The notes below the pieces were generated by a model that saw only the letters and a program-made list of their open reading frames with translations, had not been told where the DNA came from and did no database searches. From contig DKJA01000034.1 of NCBI GenBank assembly GCA_002454505.1, positions 558 to 52,831 of the forward strand: a stretch of DNA of 52,274 bases. The letters are read 5' to 3'. The position numbers and the translations under genes are program-made. The stretch comes from Oxalobacteraceae bacterium UBA6704 (GTDB lineage: Bacteria > Pseudomonadota > Gammaproteobacteria > Burkholderiales > Burkholderiaceae_D). Every line of letters starts with the position of its first letter. Positions within the stretch are counted from its first letter, which is position 1. Of the stretch, positions 36,675 to 46,174 are shown piece after piece.

Positions 36675-38459
36675 TCAGCGCTTGCGCATCGGTGGCAGGT
36701 CGGTGCACACGCCTTCGTAAACTTCGGCGGCCATGCCGATCGATTCGCCCAGCGTCGGGTGCGGGTGGATCGTCTTGCCGATGTCGGTGCCGTCGGCGCC
36801 CATCTCGATCGCCAGCGCGATCTCGCCGATCATGTCACCGGCATGCGTGCCGACCATCGTGCCGCCGACGATGCGGTGGGTTTCCGCATCGAACAGCAGC
36901 TTGGTGAAGCCTTCGTCGCGGCCGTTGGCCACGGCGCGGCCGGAGGCGGCCCACGGGAAGTGGCCCTTCTCGACCTTGATGCCCTTGGCTTTCGCCTCGT
37001 CTTCCGTCAGGCCGACCCATGCCACTTCCGGATCGGTGTAGGCGACGGACGGGATCACCGCCGCATCGAAGTGCGACTTCTCGCCATGGGCAGCTTCGGC
37101 AGCCACGTGGCCTTCATGCACAGCCTTGTGCGCCAGCATCGGCTGGCCCACCAGGTCGCCGATGGCGAAGATGTGCGGCACGTTGGTGCGCATCTGGCTG
37201 TCGACGTTGATGAATCCGCGGTCGGTCACCTGAACGCCCGCTTTATCCGCGGCGATCTTCTTGCCGTTCGGGCTGCGGCCGACAGCCACCAGCACCATGT
37301 CGTACACCTGCGGTTCCGGCGATGCGGCACCCGCTTCGGCGGCTTCGAACGTGACCTTGATCCCTTCCGGCAGCGCTTCCACGCCGACGGTTTTCGTCTT
37401 CGTCATCACGTTGTCGAAACGGGCCGCGTTGTACTTCTGCCAGACCTTGACGGCATCGCGGTCGGCGCCCTGCATCAGGCCGTCCATCATCTCGACCACG
37501 TCGATGCGCGCACCGAACGTGGAGTAGACGGTGGCCATTTCCAGGCCGATGATGCCGCCGCCGATGACCAGCATCCGTTTCGGGATGAAGCGCAGTTCCA
37601 GCGCGCCCGTCGAATCGACGATGCGCGGATCTTCCGGAATGAACGGCAGTTTCACCACCGACGAACCGGCCGCGATGATCGCCTGCTTGAACTGCACGAC
37701 CTTCTTCGTGCCGTCGGCAGCCGTCACCTCGATGTGGTTCGGGCTGACGAACTGGCCGACACCCTGCACCACCTGCGTCTTGCGGGCCTTGGCCATGCCG
37801 GCCAGGCCGCCGGTCATCTTGCCGATGACGCCTTCCTTGTACTTGCGCACTTCGTCGATGTCGATTTCCGGCTTGGCGAACTTGACGCCGTGCTTGCCCA
37901 GGTGCGCCGTCTCGTCAACGACGGATGCCAGGTGCAGCAGCGCCTTCGACGGAATGCAGCCCACGTTCAGGCACACGCCGCCCAGCGTCGCGTAACGCTC
38001 GACGATGACCGTGCTCATGCCCAGGTCCGCGGCGCGGAACGCGGCGGAATAACCGCCAGGACCGCCGCCCAGCACCATCATGTCGCAATCGACATCGACG
38101 GTGCCGGCGAAGGAACCCGCGGCAACCGGCGCTGCTGCAGGTGCAGGCGTAGCGGCAGGCGCCGGAGCAGGTGCAGCCGCGGCAGGAGCTGGTGCAGCGG
38201 CGGGAGCAGATGCAGCACCGGCAGCCTCCTCCAGCATCAGCAGCAGCGAACCTTCCGACACCTTGTCGCCCACCTTGAACTTCAGTTCCTTGACGACGCC
38301 GGCATGCGTGGATGGGATCTCCATCGATGCCTTGTCCGATTCGACGGTGGCGATCGACTGGTCGACCTTGATCGTGTCGCCCACCTTGACGATCACTTCG
38401 ATCACTTCGACTTCCTTGAAGTCGCCGATGTTCGGTACTTTTACCTCAATGATGCTCAT
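36675..38459 (-). CDS. lpdA: dihydrolipoamide dehydrogenase (E3) with N-terminal lipoyl domain
   Basis: A 594-residue FAD disulphide oxidoreductase that reoxidises the dihydrolipoyl arms of pyruvate dehydrogenase. Residues 1-80 form a lipoyl domain with the modified lysine in ESDKASMEIP, followed by an Ala/Pro linker (about 83-115). The E3 core starts near 120 (MMVLGGGPGGYSAAFRAADLG); the redox disulphide is Cys163/Cys168 in CLNVGCIPSK, with a second glycine motif in VIGGGIIGLEMA and the His-Glu pair in HPHPTLGES. Lipoyl-E3 fusions are typical of betaproteobacterial and neisserial complexes. It follows aceF by 12 bp and ends the operon. Confidence 0.97.
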   Translation of the reverse strand: MSIIEVKVPNIGDFKEVEVIEVIVKVGDTIKVDQSIATVESDKASMEIPSTHAGVVKELKFKVGDKVSEGSLLLMLEEAAGAASAPAAAPAPAAAAPAPAPAATPAPAAAPVAAGSFAGTVDVDCDMMVLGGGPGGYSAAFRAADLGMSTVIVERYATLGGVCLNVGCIPSKALLHLASVVDETAHLGKHGVKFAKPEIDIDEVRKYKEGVIGKMTGGLAGMAKARKTQVVQGVGQFVSPNHIEVTAADGTKKVVQFKQAIIAAGSSVVKLPFIPEDPRIVDSTGALELRFIPKRMLVIGGGIIGLEMATVYSTFGARIDVVEMMDGLMQGADRDAVKVWQKYNAARFDNVMTKTKTVGVEALPEGIKVTFEAAEAGAASPEPQVYDMVLVAVGRSPNGKKIAADKAGVQVTDRGFINVDSQMRTNVPHIFAIGDLVGQPMLAHKAVHEGHVAAEAAHGEKSHFDAAVIPSVAYTDPEVAWVGLTEDEAKAKGIKVEKGHFPWAASGRAVANGRDEGFTKLLFDAETHRIVGGTMVGTHAGDMIGEIALAIEMGADGTDIGKTIHPHPTLGESIGMAAEVYEGVCTDLPPMRKR

Positions 38460-38471
38460 CTGGCGGTCTCC

Positions 38472-40139
38472 TTACAGCAGGATCTTGCGCATATCGGCCA
38501 GCACGTCGGCCAGATACACGGCGAAGCGGGCACCGGACGCGCCATCGACCACGCGGTGGTCGTAGGACAGCGACAGCGTCATCATCAGGCGCGGCGCGAA
38601 CTGCTTGCCGTCCCACACGGGTTTCATCGACGCTTTCGACAGGCCGAGGATCGCGACTTCCGGCGCGTTGACGATTGGCGTGAAGTGCGTGCCGCCGATG
38701 CCGCCCAGCGACGAGATCGTGAACGTGGCGCCCTGCATGTCGGTCGGTTTCAGCTTGCCTTCGCGGGCCTGCAGCGACAGGTCGGTCATCTCCTTGGCGA
38801 TCTGCGTCACGGACTTCTGGTCCGCGTTCTTGATCACCGGGACGACGAGACCATTCGGCGTGTCGGCCGCGAAGCCGATGTTGTAGTACTTCTTCAGGAT
38901 CAGGTTCTCGCCCTTCTCGTCCAGCGACGAGTTGAACGCCGGGTATTTCTTCAGCGCGGCCACGGAGGCCTTGATGACGAAGGCCAGCATCGTCAGCTTG
39001 GTTGCTTCCTTGTTCTTCGCGTTGGCGGCATTCGAGTCGACGCGGAACGCTTCCAGGTCGGTGATGTCGGCATCCTCGTACTGCGTCACGTGCGGGATCA
39101 TCACCCAGTTGCGGTGCAGGTTCGGGCCGGAGATCTTCTTGATGCGCGGCAGCGGCTGCAGTTCCGTTTCGCCGAACTTGGAGAAGTCCAGCGACGGCCA
39201 TGGCAGCAGGTTCATGCCGGTGCCGCCGCCCGCAGGCGCGGCTGCGCCGGCCGGTGCGGCGGTCGCACCCGACATGACGCCCTTGACGAAGTTCTGCACG
39301 TCCAGCAGCGTGATGCGGCCTTTCGGACCGGTGCCCGGCACCTTGGCGATTTCCACGCCCAGTTCGCGGGCGAACTTGCGGACGGACGGCGATGCGTGCG
39401 CCAGCTTGCCGGAGACTGCCGGTGCAGCCGAAGCCGAAGCCGGTGCAGGCGCTGGGGCAGGTGCGGATGCAGCCGCCGCAGCCGGCGCCGAAGCGGCAGC
39501 AGCAGGAGCCGCTGCGGCAGCAGGAGCAGGAGCAGCAGGAGCAGCCGCGCCGCCGGTGGCTTCAACCACCAGTACCAGCGAACCTTCGGCGATCTTGTCG
39601 CCCACCTTCACCTTGATCTCTTTCACCACGCCGTCGTGCGACGACGGGATCTCCATCGATGCCTTGTCCGATTCGACGGTGATCAGCGACTGGTCCTTCT
39701 TGATCGTGTCGCCCACCTTGACCATCACCTCGATGACTTCCACTTCCTTGAAGTCGCCGATGTCCGGCACTTTCACTTCCACCGGGCCGGCCGATGCGGC
39801 AGGCGCAGCGGGCGCCGGCGCGGCAGCCGGTGCAGGTGCTGGCGCAGCGGCAGCTGGAGTAGATGCGGGAGCCGGTGCAGCAGCAGGGGCGGCAGCCGCC
39901 TCCGCACCTTCAACCAATAACAGCAGCGAACCCTCGGCAACCTTGTCGCCGACCTTGACCTTGATTTCCTTAATGACGCCGGCCTGGGTCGATGGAATCT
40001 CCATCGACGCCTTGTCCGATTCGACGGTGATCAGCGACTGGTCGACCTTGATCGTGTCGCCCACCTTCACCATCAGCTCGATGATCTCGACTTCCTTGAA
40101 ATCGCCGATATCCGGGACTTTGACTTCCACAATGCTCAT
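38472..40139 (-). CDS. aceF: pyruvate dehydrogenase E2, dihydrolipoyl acetyltransferase (two lipoyl domains)
   Basis: A 555-residue core protein of the pyruvate dehydrogenase complex. Two lipoyl domains (about 1-80 and 120-200) each carry ESDKASMEIP, joined by Ala/Pro-rich swinging linkers. A peripheral subunit-binding domain (ASPSVRKFARELGVEIAKV, about 265-300) and the catalytic domain follow, with HRVVDGASGARF near residue 525 holding the catalytic His/Asp. It transfers acetyl from lipoamide to CoA. It lies 21 bp after aceE and 12 bp before lpdA. Confidence 0.97.
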   Translation of the reverse strand: MSIVEVKVPDIGDFKEVEIIELMVKVGDTIKVDQSLITVESDKASMEIPSTQAGVIKEIKVKVGDKVAEGSLLLLVEGAEAAAAPAAAPAPASTPAAAAPAPAPAAAPAPAAPAASAGPVEVKVPDIGDFKEVEVIEVMVKVGDTIKKDQSLITVESDKASMEIPSSHDGVVKEIKVKVGDKIAEGSLVLVVEATGGAAAPAAPAPAAAAAPAAAASAPAAAAASAPAPAPAPASASAAPAVSGKLAHASPSVRKFARELGVEIAKVPGTGPKGRITLLDVQNFVKGVMSGATAAPAGAAAPAGGGTGMNLLPWPSLDFSKFGETELQPLPRIKKISGPNLHRNWVMIPHVTQYEDADITDLEAFRVDSNAANAKNKEATKLTMLAFVIKASVAALKKYPAFNSSLDEKGENLILKKYYNIGFAADTPNGLVVPVIKNADQKSVTQIAKEMTDLSLQAREGKLKPTDMQGATFTISSLGGIGGTHFTPIVNAPEVAILGLSKASMKPVWDGKQFAPRLMMTLSLSYDHRVVDGASGARFAVYLADVLADMRKILL

Positions 40140-40160
40140 AGCGTTTGCTCCGTATTCTCG

Positions 40161-42857
40161 TTATTGGGTCACCGGATTTGGCTTGTTCGGGTTCAGGCCG
40201 TACTTGACGACAGCCTGCTCGACGATGGCGATATCGATCTTGCCTTCGTCGGCCAGCGAACGCAGCGCGGCAACCGTGATGTAGTAGCGGTTCACTTCGA
40301 AGAACTCGCGCAGCTTGGCGCGGCTGTCCGAACGGCCGAAACCGTCGGTGCCCAGCACGCGGTAGGTACGCTCCTTCGGCATGAATGCACGGATCTGTTC
40401 GGCGTACAGGCGCATGTAGTCGGTCGTCGCGATGATCGGGCCCTGCGTGTCCTTCAGCAGCTGCGTCACGTACGGCACGCGCTGTTCCTTGGTCGGGTTG
40501 ACGAGGTTCCAGCGTTCGGCATCCTGGCCGTCGCGGGCCACCAGCGTCAGCGACGGTGCGGACCACACGTCGGCGGCAACACCCCAGTCTTTTTCCAGCA
40601 GTTCGGCGGCGAAGATGGATTCGCGCAGGATCGTGCCGGAGCCGATCAGCTGCACGCGCTGGCCCGCGTTGGCGGTGCCTTCCTGCAGGCGGTACATGCC
40701 CTTCAGGATGCCTTCCTCGTCGCCGGCCTTCAGGCCCGGCTGCGCGTAGTTCTCGTTCATGATGGTGATGTAGTAGAACACGTCTTCCTGTTCCGTCACC
40801 ATGCGGCGCAGGCCGTCATGAATGATGACCGCCAGCTCGTGGCCGAAGGTCGGGTCGTACGGCAGGCAGTTCGGGATCGCGGCGGCGAACAGGTGGCTGT
40901 GGCCATCCTCGTGCTGCAGGCCTTCGCCGTTCAGCGTCGTGCGGCCGGCCGTGCCGCCCATCATGAAGCCGCGGGCGCGCATGTCGCCGGCCGCCCAGGC
41001 CAGGTCGCCCACGCGCTGCATGCCGAACATCGAGTAGTACGTGAAGAACGGGATCATCACGCGGTTGTTCGTCGAGTACGACGTGGCCGCGGCGATCCAC
41101 GAGCTCATGCCGCCCGCTTCGTTGATGCCCTCTTGCAGGATCTGACCAGCCTTGTCTTCGCGGTAGTACATCACCTGGTCTTTATCGACCGGCTCGTACA
41201 GCTGGCCCTGCTGGTTGAAGATGCCGATCTGGCGGAACAGGCCTTCCATGCCGAAGGTACGGGATTCGTCGACGAGGATCGGCACCACGCGCTGGCCCAG
41301 GCTCTGGTCGCGCAGCAGTGCGGTGATGATACGGACGAACGACTGCGTGGTGGAGATCTCGCGGCCTTCCGGCGTTGCATCCAGCACTGCCTTGAAGGCT
41401 TCCAGCGGCGGCACGACCAGCGTTTCGTCGGCCTTCTGGCGGCGGTGCGGCAGGTAGCCGCCCAGTGCCTTGCGGCGCTCGTGCAGGTACTTCATTTCCG
41501 GCGCGTCGTCGGATGGCTTGAAGAACGGGATCTCGGCCAGTTTGTCGTCAGGGATTGGAATGTTGAAGCGGTCGCGCATTTCGCGGATCGCCTCGTCGTC
41601 CAGCTTCTTGGTCTGGTGCGCCGTGTTGCGCGCTTCGCCCGACTTGCCCATGCCGTAGCCCTTGATGGTCTTCACCAGCAGCACGGTCGGCTTGCCCTGC
41701 GCTTCCTGCGCGATCTTGAAGGCGGCGTAGATCTTGTGCGGGTCGTGGCCGCCGCGGGTCAGGCGCCAGATGTCGTCGTCGCTCATGTTGGCGACCATTT
41801 CCAGCAGCTTCGGATGCTTGCCGAAGAAGTGCTTGCGCACGTAGGCGCCGTCCTTGGCCTTGTAGTTCTGGTATTCGCCGTCGACGGTTTCCATCATCAC
41901 GCGCTGCAGGATGCCTTCCTTGTCCTTGGCCAGCAGCTCGTCCCAGCCCGGGCCCCAGATGACCTTGACGACGTTCCAGCCGGCGCCGCGGAAGTCCGCT
42001 TCCAGTTCCTGGATGATCTTGCCGTTGCCGCGCACCGGACCGTCCAGGCGCTGCAGGTTGCAGTTGACGACGATGACGAGGTTGTCCAGCTTCTCGCGGG
42101 CGGCCATGCCGATCGCGCCAAGCGATTCCGGTTCGTCCATCTCGCCGTCGCCGCAGAAGGCCCAGACTTTACGGCCGTCGGTGTTCGCGATCGAGCGGGC
42201 GTGCAGGTACTTCAGGAAGCGCGCCTGGTAGATCGCCATCAGCGGGCCCAGGCCCATCGACACGGTCGGGAACTGCCAGAAGTCCGGCATCAGTTTCGGG
42301 TGCGGGTACGAGGACAGGCCCTTGCCGTCCACTTCGCGGCGGAAGTTCAGCAGCTGCTCTTCGGACAGGCGGCCTTCCAGGAAGGCGCGCGCGTACACGC
42401 CGGGCGACGAGTGGCCCTGGATGTACAGCAGGTCGCCGCCGTGCTCTTCGCTCGGCGCTTTCCAGAAGTGGTTGAAGCCGATGCCCAGCATGTTCGCCAG
42501 CGAGGCGAACGAGGACAGGTGGCCGCCCAGGTCGCCGTCGGCGCGGTTGGCCTTGACCACCATCGCCATCGCGTTCCAGCGCATCCACGAGCGCAGGCGC
42601 TCTTCGTATTCGAGGTTGCCCGGGCAGTGCGCGCCCACGTCGGCCGGAATCGTGTTCACGTACGCGGTATTCGCGGAGAACGGGATATCGGCGCCGCGGC
42701 GGCGGGCCAGGTCCATCATGCGTTCCATCAGGTACTGGGCACGTTCCGGGCCTTCAGCCTGGAGCACCGCGTCGAGCGCCTCCAGCCATTCCTTGGTTTC
42801 CTGTGCGTCCGGATCGTTGGCGGTTTGGGCCGTGACCTGGTCAAGTTGAGCTGACAT
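40161..42857 (-). CDS. aceE: pyruvate dehydrogenase E1 component (homodimeric)
   Basis: An 898-residue thiamine-diphosphate enzyme that decarboxylates pyruvate and reductively acetylates the lipoyl arms of AceF. The TPP/Mg motif GDGEMDEPES...NCN is near residues 234-262, and IQGHSSPGVYARAFLEGRLS and the long C-terminal domain match homodimeric E1 (E. coli AceE 887). It is first in an aceE-aceF-lpdA operon. A TTGAAA-N17-TAGAAT promoter overlapped by a perfect palindrome lies about 100-130 bp upstream. Confidence 0.98.
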   Translation of the reverse strand: MSAQLDQVTAQTANDPDAQETKEWLEALDAVLQAEGPERAQYLMERMMDLARRRGADIPFSANTAYVNTIPADVGAHCPGNLEYEERLRSWMRWNAMAMVVKANRADGDLGGHLSSFASLANMLGIGFNHFWKAPSEEHGGDLLYIQGHSSPGVYARAFLEGRLSEEQLLNFRREVDGKGLSSYPHPKLMPDFWQFPTVSMGLGPLMAIYQARFLKYLHARSIANTDGRKVWAFCGDGEMDEPESLGAIGMAAREKLDNLVIVVNCNLQRLDGPVRGNGKIIQELEADFRGAGWNVVKVIWGPGWDELLAKDKEGILQRVMMETVDGEYQNYKAKDGAYVRKHFFGKHPKLLEMVANMSDDDIWRLTRGGHDPHKIYAAFKIAQEAQGKPTVLLVKTIKGYGMGKSGEARNTAHQTKKLDDEAIREMRDRFNIPIPDDKLAEIPFFKPSDDAPEMKYLHERRKALGGYLPHRRQKADETLVVPPLEAFKAVLDATPEGREISTTQSFVRIITALLRDQSLGQRVVPILVDESRTFGMEGLFRQIGIFNQQGQLYEPVDKDQVMYYREDKAGQILQEGINEAGGMSSWIAAATSYSTNNRVMIPFFTYYSMFGMQRVGDLAWAAGDMRARGFMMGGTAGRTTLNGEGLQHEDGHSHLFAAAIPNCLPYDPTFGHELAVIIHDGLRRMVTEQEDVFYYITIMNENYAQPGLKAGDEEGILKGMYRLQEGTANAGQRVQLIGSGTILRESIFAAELLEKDWGVAADVWSAPSLTLVARDGQDAERWNLVNPTKEQRVPYVTQLLKDTQGPIIATTDYMRLYAEQIRAFMPKERTYRVLGTDGFGRSDSRAKLREFFEVNRYYITVAALRSLADEGKIDIAIVEQAVVKYGLNPNKPNPVTQ

Positions 42858-42955
42858 TTATCTAGTCTCCTAAGTGATTGTTTGCCCGTGCCGATGGGTG
42901 ATCGAGGTCGGACGCAGTGGGGGATTATTTACCAAGACTTCATGCGAGTGTGGGG

Positions 42956-42984
42956 ATTCTAACAGTGAATTCTCGCATTTTCAA
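42956..42984 (-). promoter_or_regulatory. promoter of the aceE-aceF-lpdA operon
   Basis: On the minus strand TTGAAA (42984-42979), 17-bp spacer, TAGAAT (42961-42956). It gives a leader of about 90 nt before aceE. Confidence 0.7.
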
Positions 42985-42991
42985 AATGCGA
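42973..42991. promoter_or_regulatory. palindromic operator over the aceE -35
   Basis: TCGCATTTTCAAAATGCGA is a perfect inverted repeat with 9-bp arms and one central base. It covers the -35 of the aceE promoter. A 15/17 match to its core lies at 50051-50067 near the cytochrome c gene, and a half-site-like ATGCGAAAATGC is at 43021-43032. Confidence 0.7.
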
Positions 42992-43069
42992 AAGGGCTTT
43001 TCACATTGTAAAATCTCCCTATGCGAAAATGCTGCAATGCCGCATAAATGCTCGCTTTCTACATACCCG

Positions 43070-43075
43070 TATAAT
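43070..43075 (+). promoter_or_regulatory. -10 element upstream of folD
   Basis: TATAAT 34 bp before the folD start, with no clear -35 at normal spacing. The divergent aceE promoter is about 90 bp away. Confidence 0.45.
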
Positions 43076-43108
43076 GTTGGTTTTCCCTTCCAACTGATCT
43101 CGAAAACC

Positions 43109-43954
43109 ATGTCTGCACATCTGATCGACGGCATCGCCCTTTCCCAAAAACTGCGCGGCGAAATCGCCTCCCGCGCTGCCGCATTGACTGCCAAAGGCAC
43201 CCAGCCCGGCCTGGCGGTGATTCTCGTCGGCGAAGACCCGGCCAGCCAGGTCTACGTCCGCAACAAGGTCAAGGCCTGCGGCGACGTGGGTTTCCACTCG
43301 GTGCTGGAAAAATACGATGCCGACCTGTCCGAACAGGCCCTGCTCGACCGCATTGCAGCATTGAACGCCGACCCGGCCATCCACGGCATCCTGGTCCAGA
43401 TGCCGCTGCCGAAACACATTAACCCGCACAAGGTCATCGAGGCGATCTCCACTTCGAAGGATGTCGACGGCTACTCGGTGCTGTCGGCCGGCGAACTGAT
43501 GACGGGCCTGGACGGCTTCCGTCCCTGCACGCCTTACGGTTGCATGAAACTGATCGAATCGACGGGCGTCGACCTGCGCGGCAAGCATGCCGTCGTGATC
43601 GGCCGCAGCAACACGGTCGGCAAACCAATGGCGCTGCTGCTCTTGCAGGCCAACGCCACCGTCACCATCTGCCATAGCGCGACGCCGGACCTGGGCCTGT
43701 ACACGCGACAGGCGGATGTGGTGGTGGCGGCCGTGGGCCGCCGCAACACGCTGACCGCCGACATGGTCAAGCCCGGCGCAATCGTGATCGATGTGGGCAT
43801 GAATCGCGACGATAATGGCAAGCTTTGCGGCGACGTGGACTTTGCCGGCATCAAGGACGTGGCCGCGCACATCACGCCCGTGCCGGGCGGCGTCGGTCCG
43901 ATGACCATTACGATGCTCTTGATGAATACCATCGAGTCGGCAGAGCGCGTATAA
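43109..43954 (+). CDS. folD: bifunctional methylene-THF dehydrogenase/methenyl-THF cyclohydrolase
   Basis: A 281-residue cytoplasmic enzyme converting 5,10-methylene-THF to 10-formyl-THF with NADP. The catalytic pair is Tyr49/Lys53 in VYVRNKVKACG; QMPLPKHIN, DVDGYSV, PCTPYG and the NADP loop GRSNTVGKPMA are all present. Length matches E. coli (288). The frame opens at 42917, but the ATG at 43109 begins the conserved N-terminus MSAHLIDG. It diverges from the aceE operon. Confidence 0.97.
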   Translation: MSAHLIDGIALSQKLRGEIASRAAALTAKGTQPGLAVILVGEDPASQVYVRNKVKACGDVGFHSVLEKYDADLSEQALLDRIAALNADPAIHGILVQMPLPKHINPHKVIEAISTSKDVDGYSVLSAGELMTGLDGFRPCTPYGCMKLIESTGVDLRGKHAVVIGRSNTVGKPMALLLLQANATVTICHSATPDLGLYTRQADVVVAAVGRRNTLTADMVKPGAIVIDVGMNRDDNGKLCGDVDFAGIKDVAAHITPVPGGVGPMTITMLLMNTIESAERV

Positions 43955-43991
43955 ACCAGCGCCGCGCGGCTCGAGCAACCCTGGACAGACC

Positions 43992-46070
43992 ATGACGACG
44001 ACTATTGAGAACCCCCTGCTGGACTTTACCGGCCTGCCGCGTTTCGATGCGATCAAGCCGGAACACGTAACGCCCGCCATCGACGAGCTGCTGGTGCAAG
44101 CCGGCGCCGTCGTCAAGAAGCTGGAAACGGCGCAGGAACCCGTCACGTGGAACAGCTTCAACGAGCTGGAAGACGCCGGCGAGCGGGCCGGCCGCGCCTG
44201 GGGCATCGTCGGTCACCTGAACAATGTGGTCGATACGCCCGAGCTGCGCGCCGTGTACAACGAGAACCAGCCGAAGGTCACCGAGTTCTGGACCGAGGTG
44301 TCGCAGAACGAGGTGCTGTTTGCCAAGTACAAGGAACTGCGCGCGTCCGCCGAATTCGCCACGCTGTCGCCGGCCCGCCAGCGCATCGTGGACAACGCGA
44401 TCCGCGACTTCCGCATGGGCGGCGCCGAGCTGCCGCAGGCGCAGAAGGAGCGCTTCGCGGCGATCCAGGAAGAACATGCGGCCGTGTCCACGCGCTTTTC
44501 CGAGAACGTGCTGGATGCCACCAACGACTGGAAATTGCTGGTCGAAAGCGAAGCGGAACTGGCCGGCCTGCCGGACGATGTGAAAGCGGCCGCGAAGGCG
44601 CTGGCGGAAAAGGACGGCAAGCAGGGCTGGCTGTTCACGCTGCACTTCCCTTCTTATTACCCGATCCTGCAGTTCGCCGACAGCCGCGCGCTGCGCGAGA
44701 AGGTGTATCGCGCGAATGCGACCAAGGCATCCGAACTGGGCGAAGTATTCAGCGAACGCGAGAAATGGGACAACAGCGGCAATATCGTCACGCTGCTGAA
44801 ACTGCGCGCGGAAGAGGCGCAGCTGCTGGGTTACAAGAATTTTGCCGAGGTGTCGCTGGTGCCGAAGATGGCGCAAAGCCCGGAGCACGTGATCGCGTTC
44901 CTCGAAGACCTGGCCAAGCGCGCCCGCCCTTATGCTGAAAAAGACCTGGCGGAGCTGACCGCGTTCGCCCACCAGCACCTGGCGCTGACCAATCTGCAGG
45001 CCTGGGACCTGCCGTATGCATCCGAAAAGCTGCAGCAGCACCAGTATGCGTTCTCGGCGCAGGAGGTGAAGCAGTACTTCCCCGAACATAAAGTGGTCGA
45101 CGGCCTGTTCAAGCTGGTGCAAAGCCTGTTCGGCGTGACGATCGCGCCGGACGACGCGCCCGTGTGGCACAAGGACGTGCGCTTCTTCCGCATCGAGCGC
45201 GATGGCCAGCTGGTGGGCCAGTTCTACCTGGACCTGTATGCCCGCCCGGGCAAGAACAGCGGCGCGTGGATGGACGATGCGCGCAGCCGCCGCGTCGACA
45301 GCGGCCGCCTGCAGACGCCGGTCGCCTACCTGACCTGCAATTTCACGGAACCGGCGGTCATCGACGGCAAGGCGCAGCCTGCGCTGTTCACGCACGACGA
45401 AGTGATCACGCTGTTCCATGAATTCGGCCACGGCCTGCACCACATGCTGACCACCGTCGAGGAGCTGGGCGTGTCCGGCATCGCCGGCGTCGAGTGGGAT
45501 GCGGTGGAACTGCCGTCGCAGTTCATGGAAAACTTCTGCTGGGAGTGGGACGTGCTGGCCCACATGACGTCGCACGTGAAGACGGGCGAGCCGCTGCCGC
45601 GCGCGCTGTACGACAAGATGCTGGCCGCGAAGAACTTCCAGTCCGGCCTGCAGACGCTGCGCCAGGTGGAGTTCTCGCTGCTGGACATGCACCTGCATTA
45701 CGACTACGAGCCGGCCAGCGGCAAGGCCGTGCAGGAGGTGATCGACGACGTGCGCCGCAAATTCTCGGTGATCGTGCCGCCGGCGTTCAACCGCTTCCAG
45801 AACTCGTTCGGCCACATCTTCGCCGGCGGCTACGCGGCCGGCTACTACAGCTACAAATGGGCCGAGGTGCTGTCCGCCGATGCCTACGCGGCGTTCGAGG
45901 AAGCGGCGCAGCTGGATGGCGGCAAGCTGTCCACCGCCACCGGCGAGAAGTTCCTGCGCGAGATCCTGTCGGTCGGCGGTTCGCGGCCGGCGCTGGAGTC
46001 GTTCACCGCCTTCCGCGGGCGGGAGCCGCAGATCGATGCGCTGTTGCGGCATAGCGGGATGGCGGCTTAA
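43992..46070 (+). CDS. prlC: oligopeptidase A (M3 metallopeptidase)
   Basis: A 692-residue cytoplasmic zinc oligopeptidase. The HExxH site is HEFGH at residues 476-480, followed by HHMLTTVEELGVSGIAGVEWD and the third ligand region (FVELPSQFMENF-type ELPSQFMENFCWEWDVL). Length fits OpdA/PrlC (about 680), which degrades short peptides including cleaved signal peptides. It starts 37 bp after folD in the same direction. Confidence 0.96.
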   Translation: MTTTIENPLLDFTGLPRFDAIKPEHVTPAIDELLVQAGAVVKKLETAQEPVTWNSFNELEDAGERAGRAWGIVGHLNNVVDTPELRAVYNENQPKVTEFWTEVSQNEVLFAKYKELRASAEFATLSPARQRIVDNAIRDFRMGGAELPQAQKERFAAIQEEHAAVSTRFSENVLDATNDWKLLVESEAELAGLPDDVKAAAKALAEKDGKQGWLFTLHFPSYYPILQFADSRALREKVYRANATKASELGEVFSEREKWDNSGNIVTLLKLRAEEAQLLGYKNFAEVSLVPKMAQSPEHVIAFLEDLAKRARPYAEKDLAELTAFAHQHLALTNLQAWDLPYASEKLQQHQYAFSAQEVKQYFPEHKVVDGLFKLVQSLFGVTIAPDDAPVWHKDVRFFRIERDGQLVGQFYLDLYARPGKNSGAWMDDARSRRVDSGRLQTPVAYLTCNFTEPAVIDGKAQPALFTHDEVITLFHEFGHGLHHMLTTVEELGVSGIAGVEWDAVELPSQFMENFCWEWDVLAHMTSHVKTGEPLPRALYDKMLAAKNFQSGLQTLRQVEFSLLDMHLHYDYEPASGKAVQEVIDDVRRKFSVIVPPAFNRFQNSFGHIFAGGYAAGYYSYKWAEVLSADAYAAFEEAAQLDGGKLSTATGEKFLREILSVGGSRPALESFTAFRGREPQIDALLRHSGMAA

Positions 46071-46071
46071 G

Positions 46072-46156
46072 CGGGGACTGTCCCTGCAAGGGACTGTCCC
46101 CGGGGTTGTTCTCTGCTCGAGTAGAGTCAACCGCAACCCCGGGGACAGTCCCCGCC
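46072..46156. repeat. family A REPIN-like repeat with perfect 19-bp inverted arms
   Basis: GGGACTGTCCCCGGGGTTG (46090-46108) is repeated in perfect inverse at 46134-46152 across a 25-nt centre. A third core (GGGGACTGTCCC, 46073-46084) precedes it. It fills the 104-bp gap between prlC and holC. Confidence 0.92.
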
Positions 46157-46174
46157 CCGCGCTACAATAGCGGC

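Noticed and set aside
36759..39920. 1053-codon open frame on the plus strand
   Set aside because: It is antisense to lpdA and aceF, whose domains and catalytic motifs are all intact; the His/Asp/Arg-rich translation is typical of high-GC shadow frames.
40164..42854. 896-codon plus-strand frame
   Set aside because: Exact mirror of aceE, which has all E1 motifs; a shadow.
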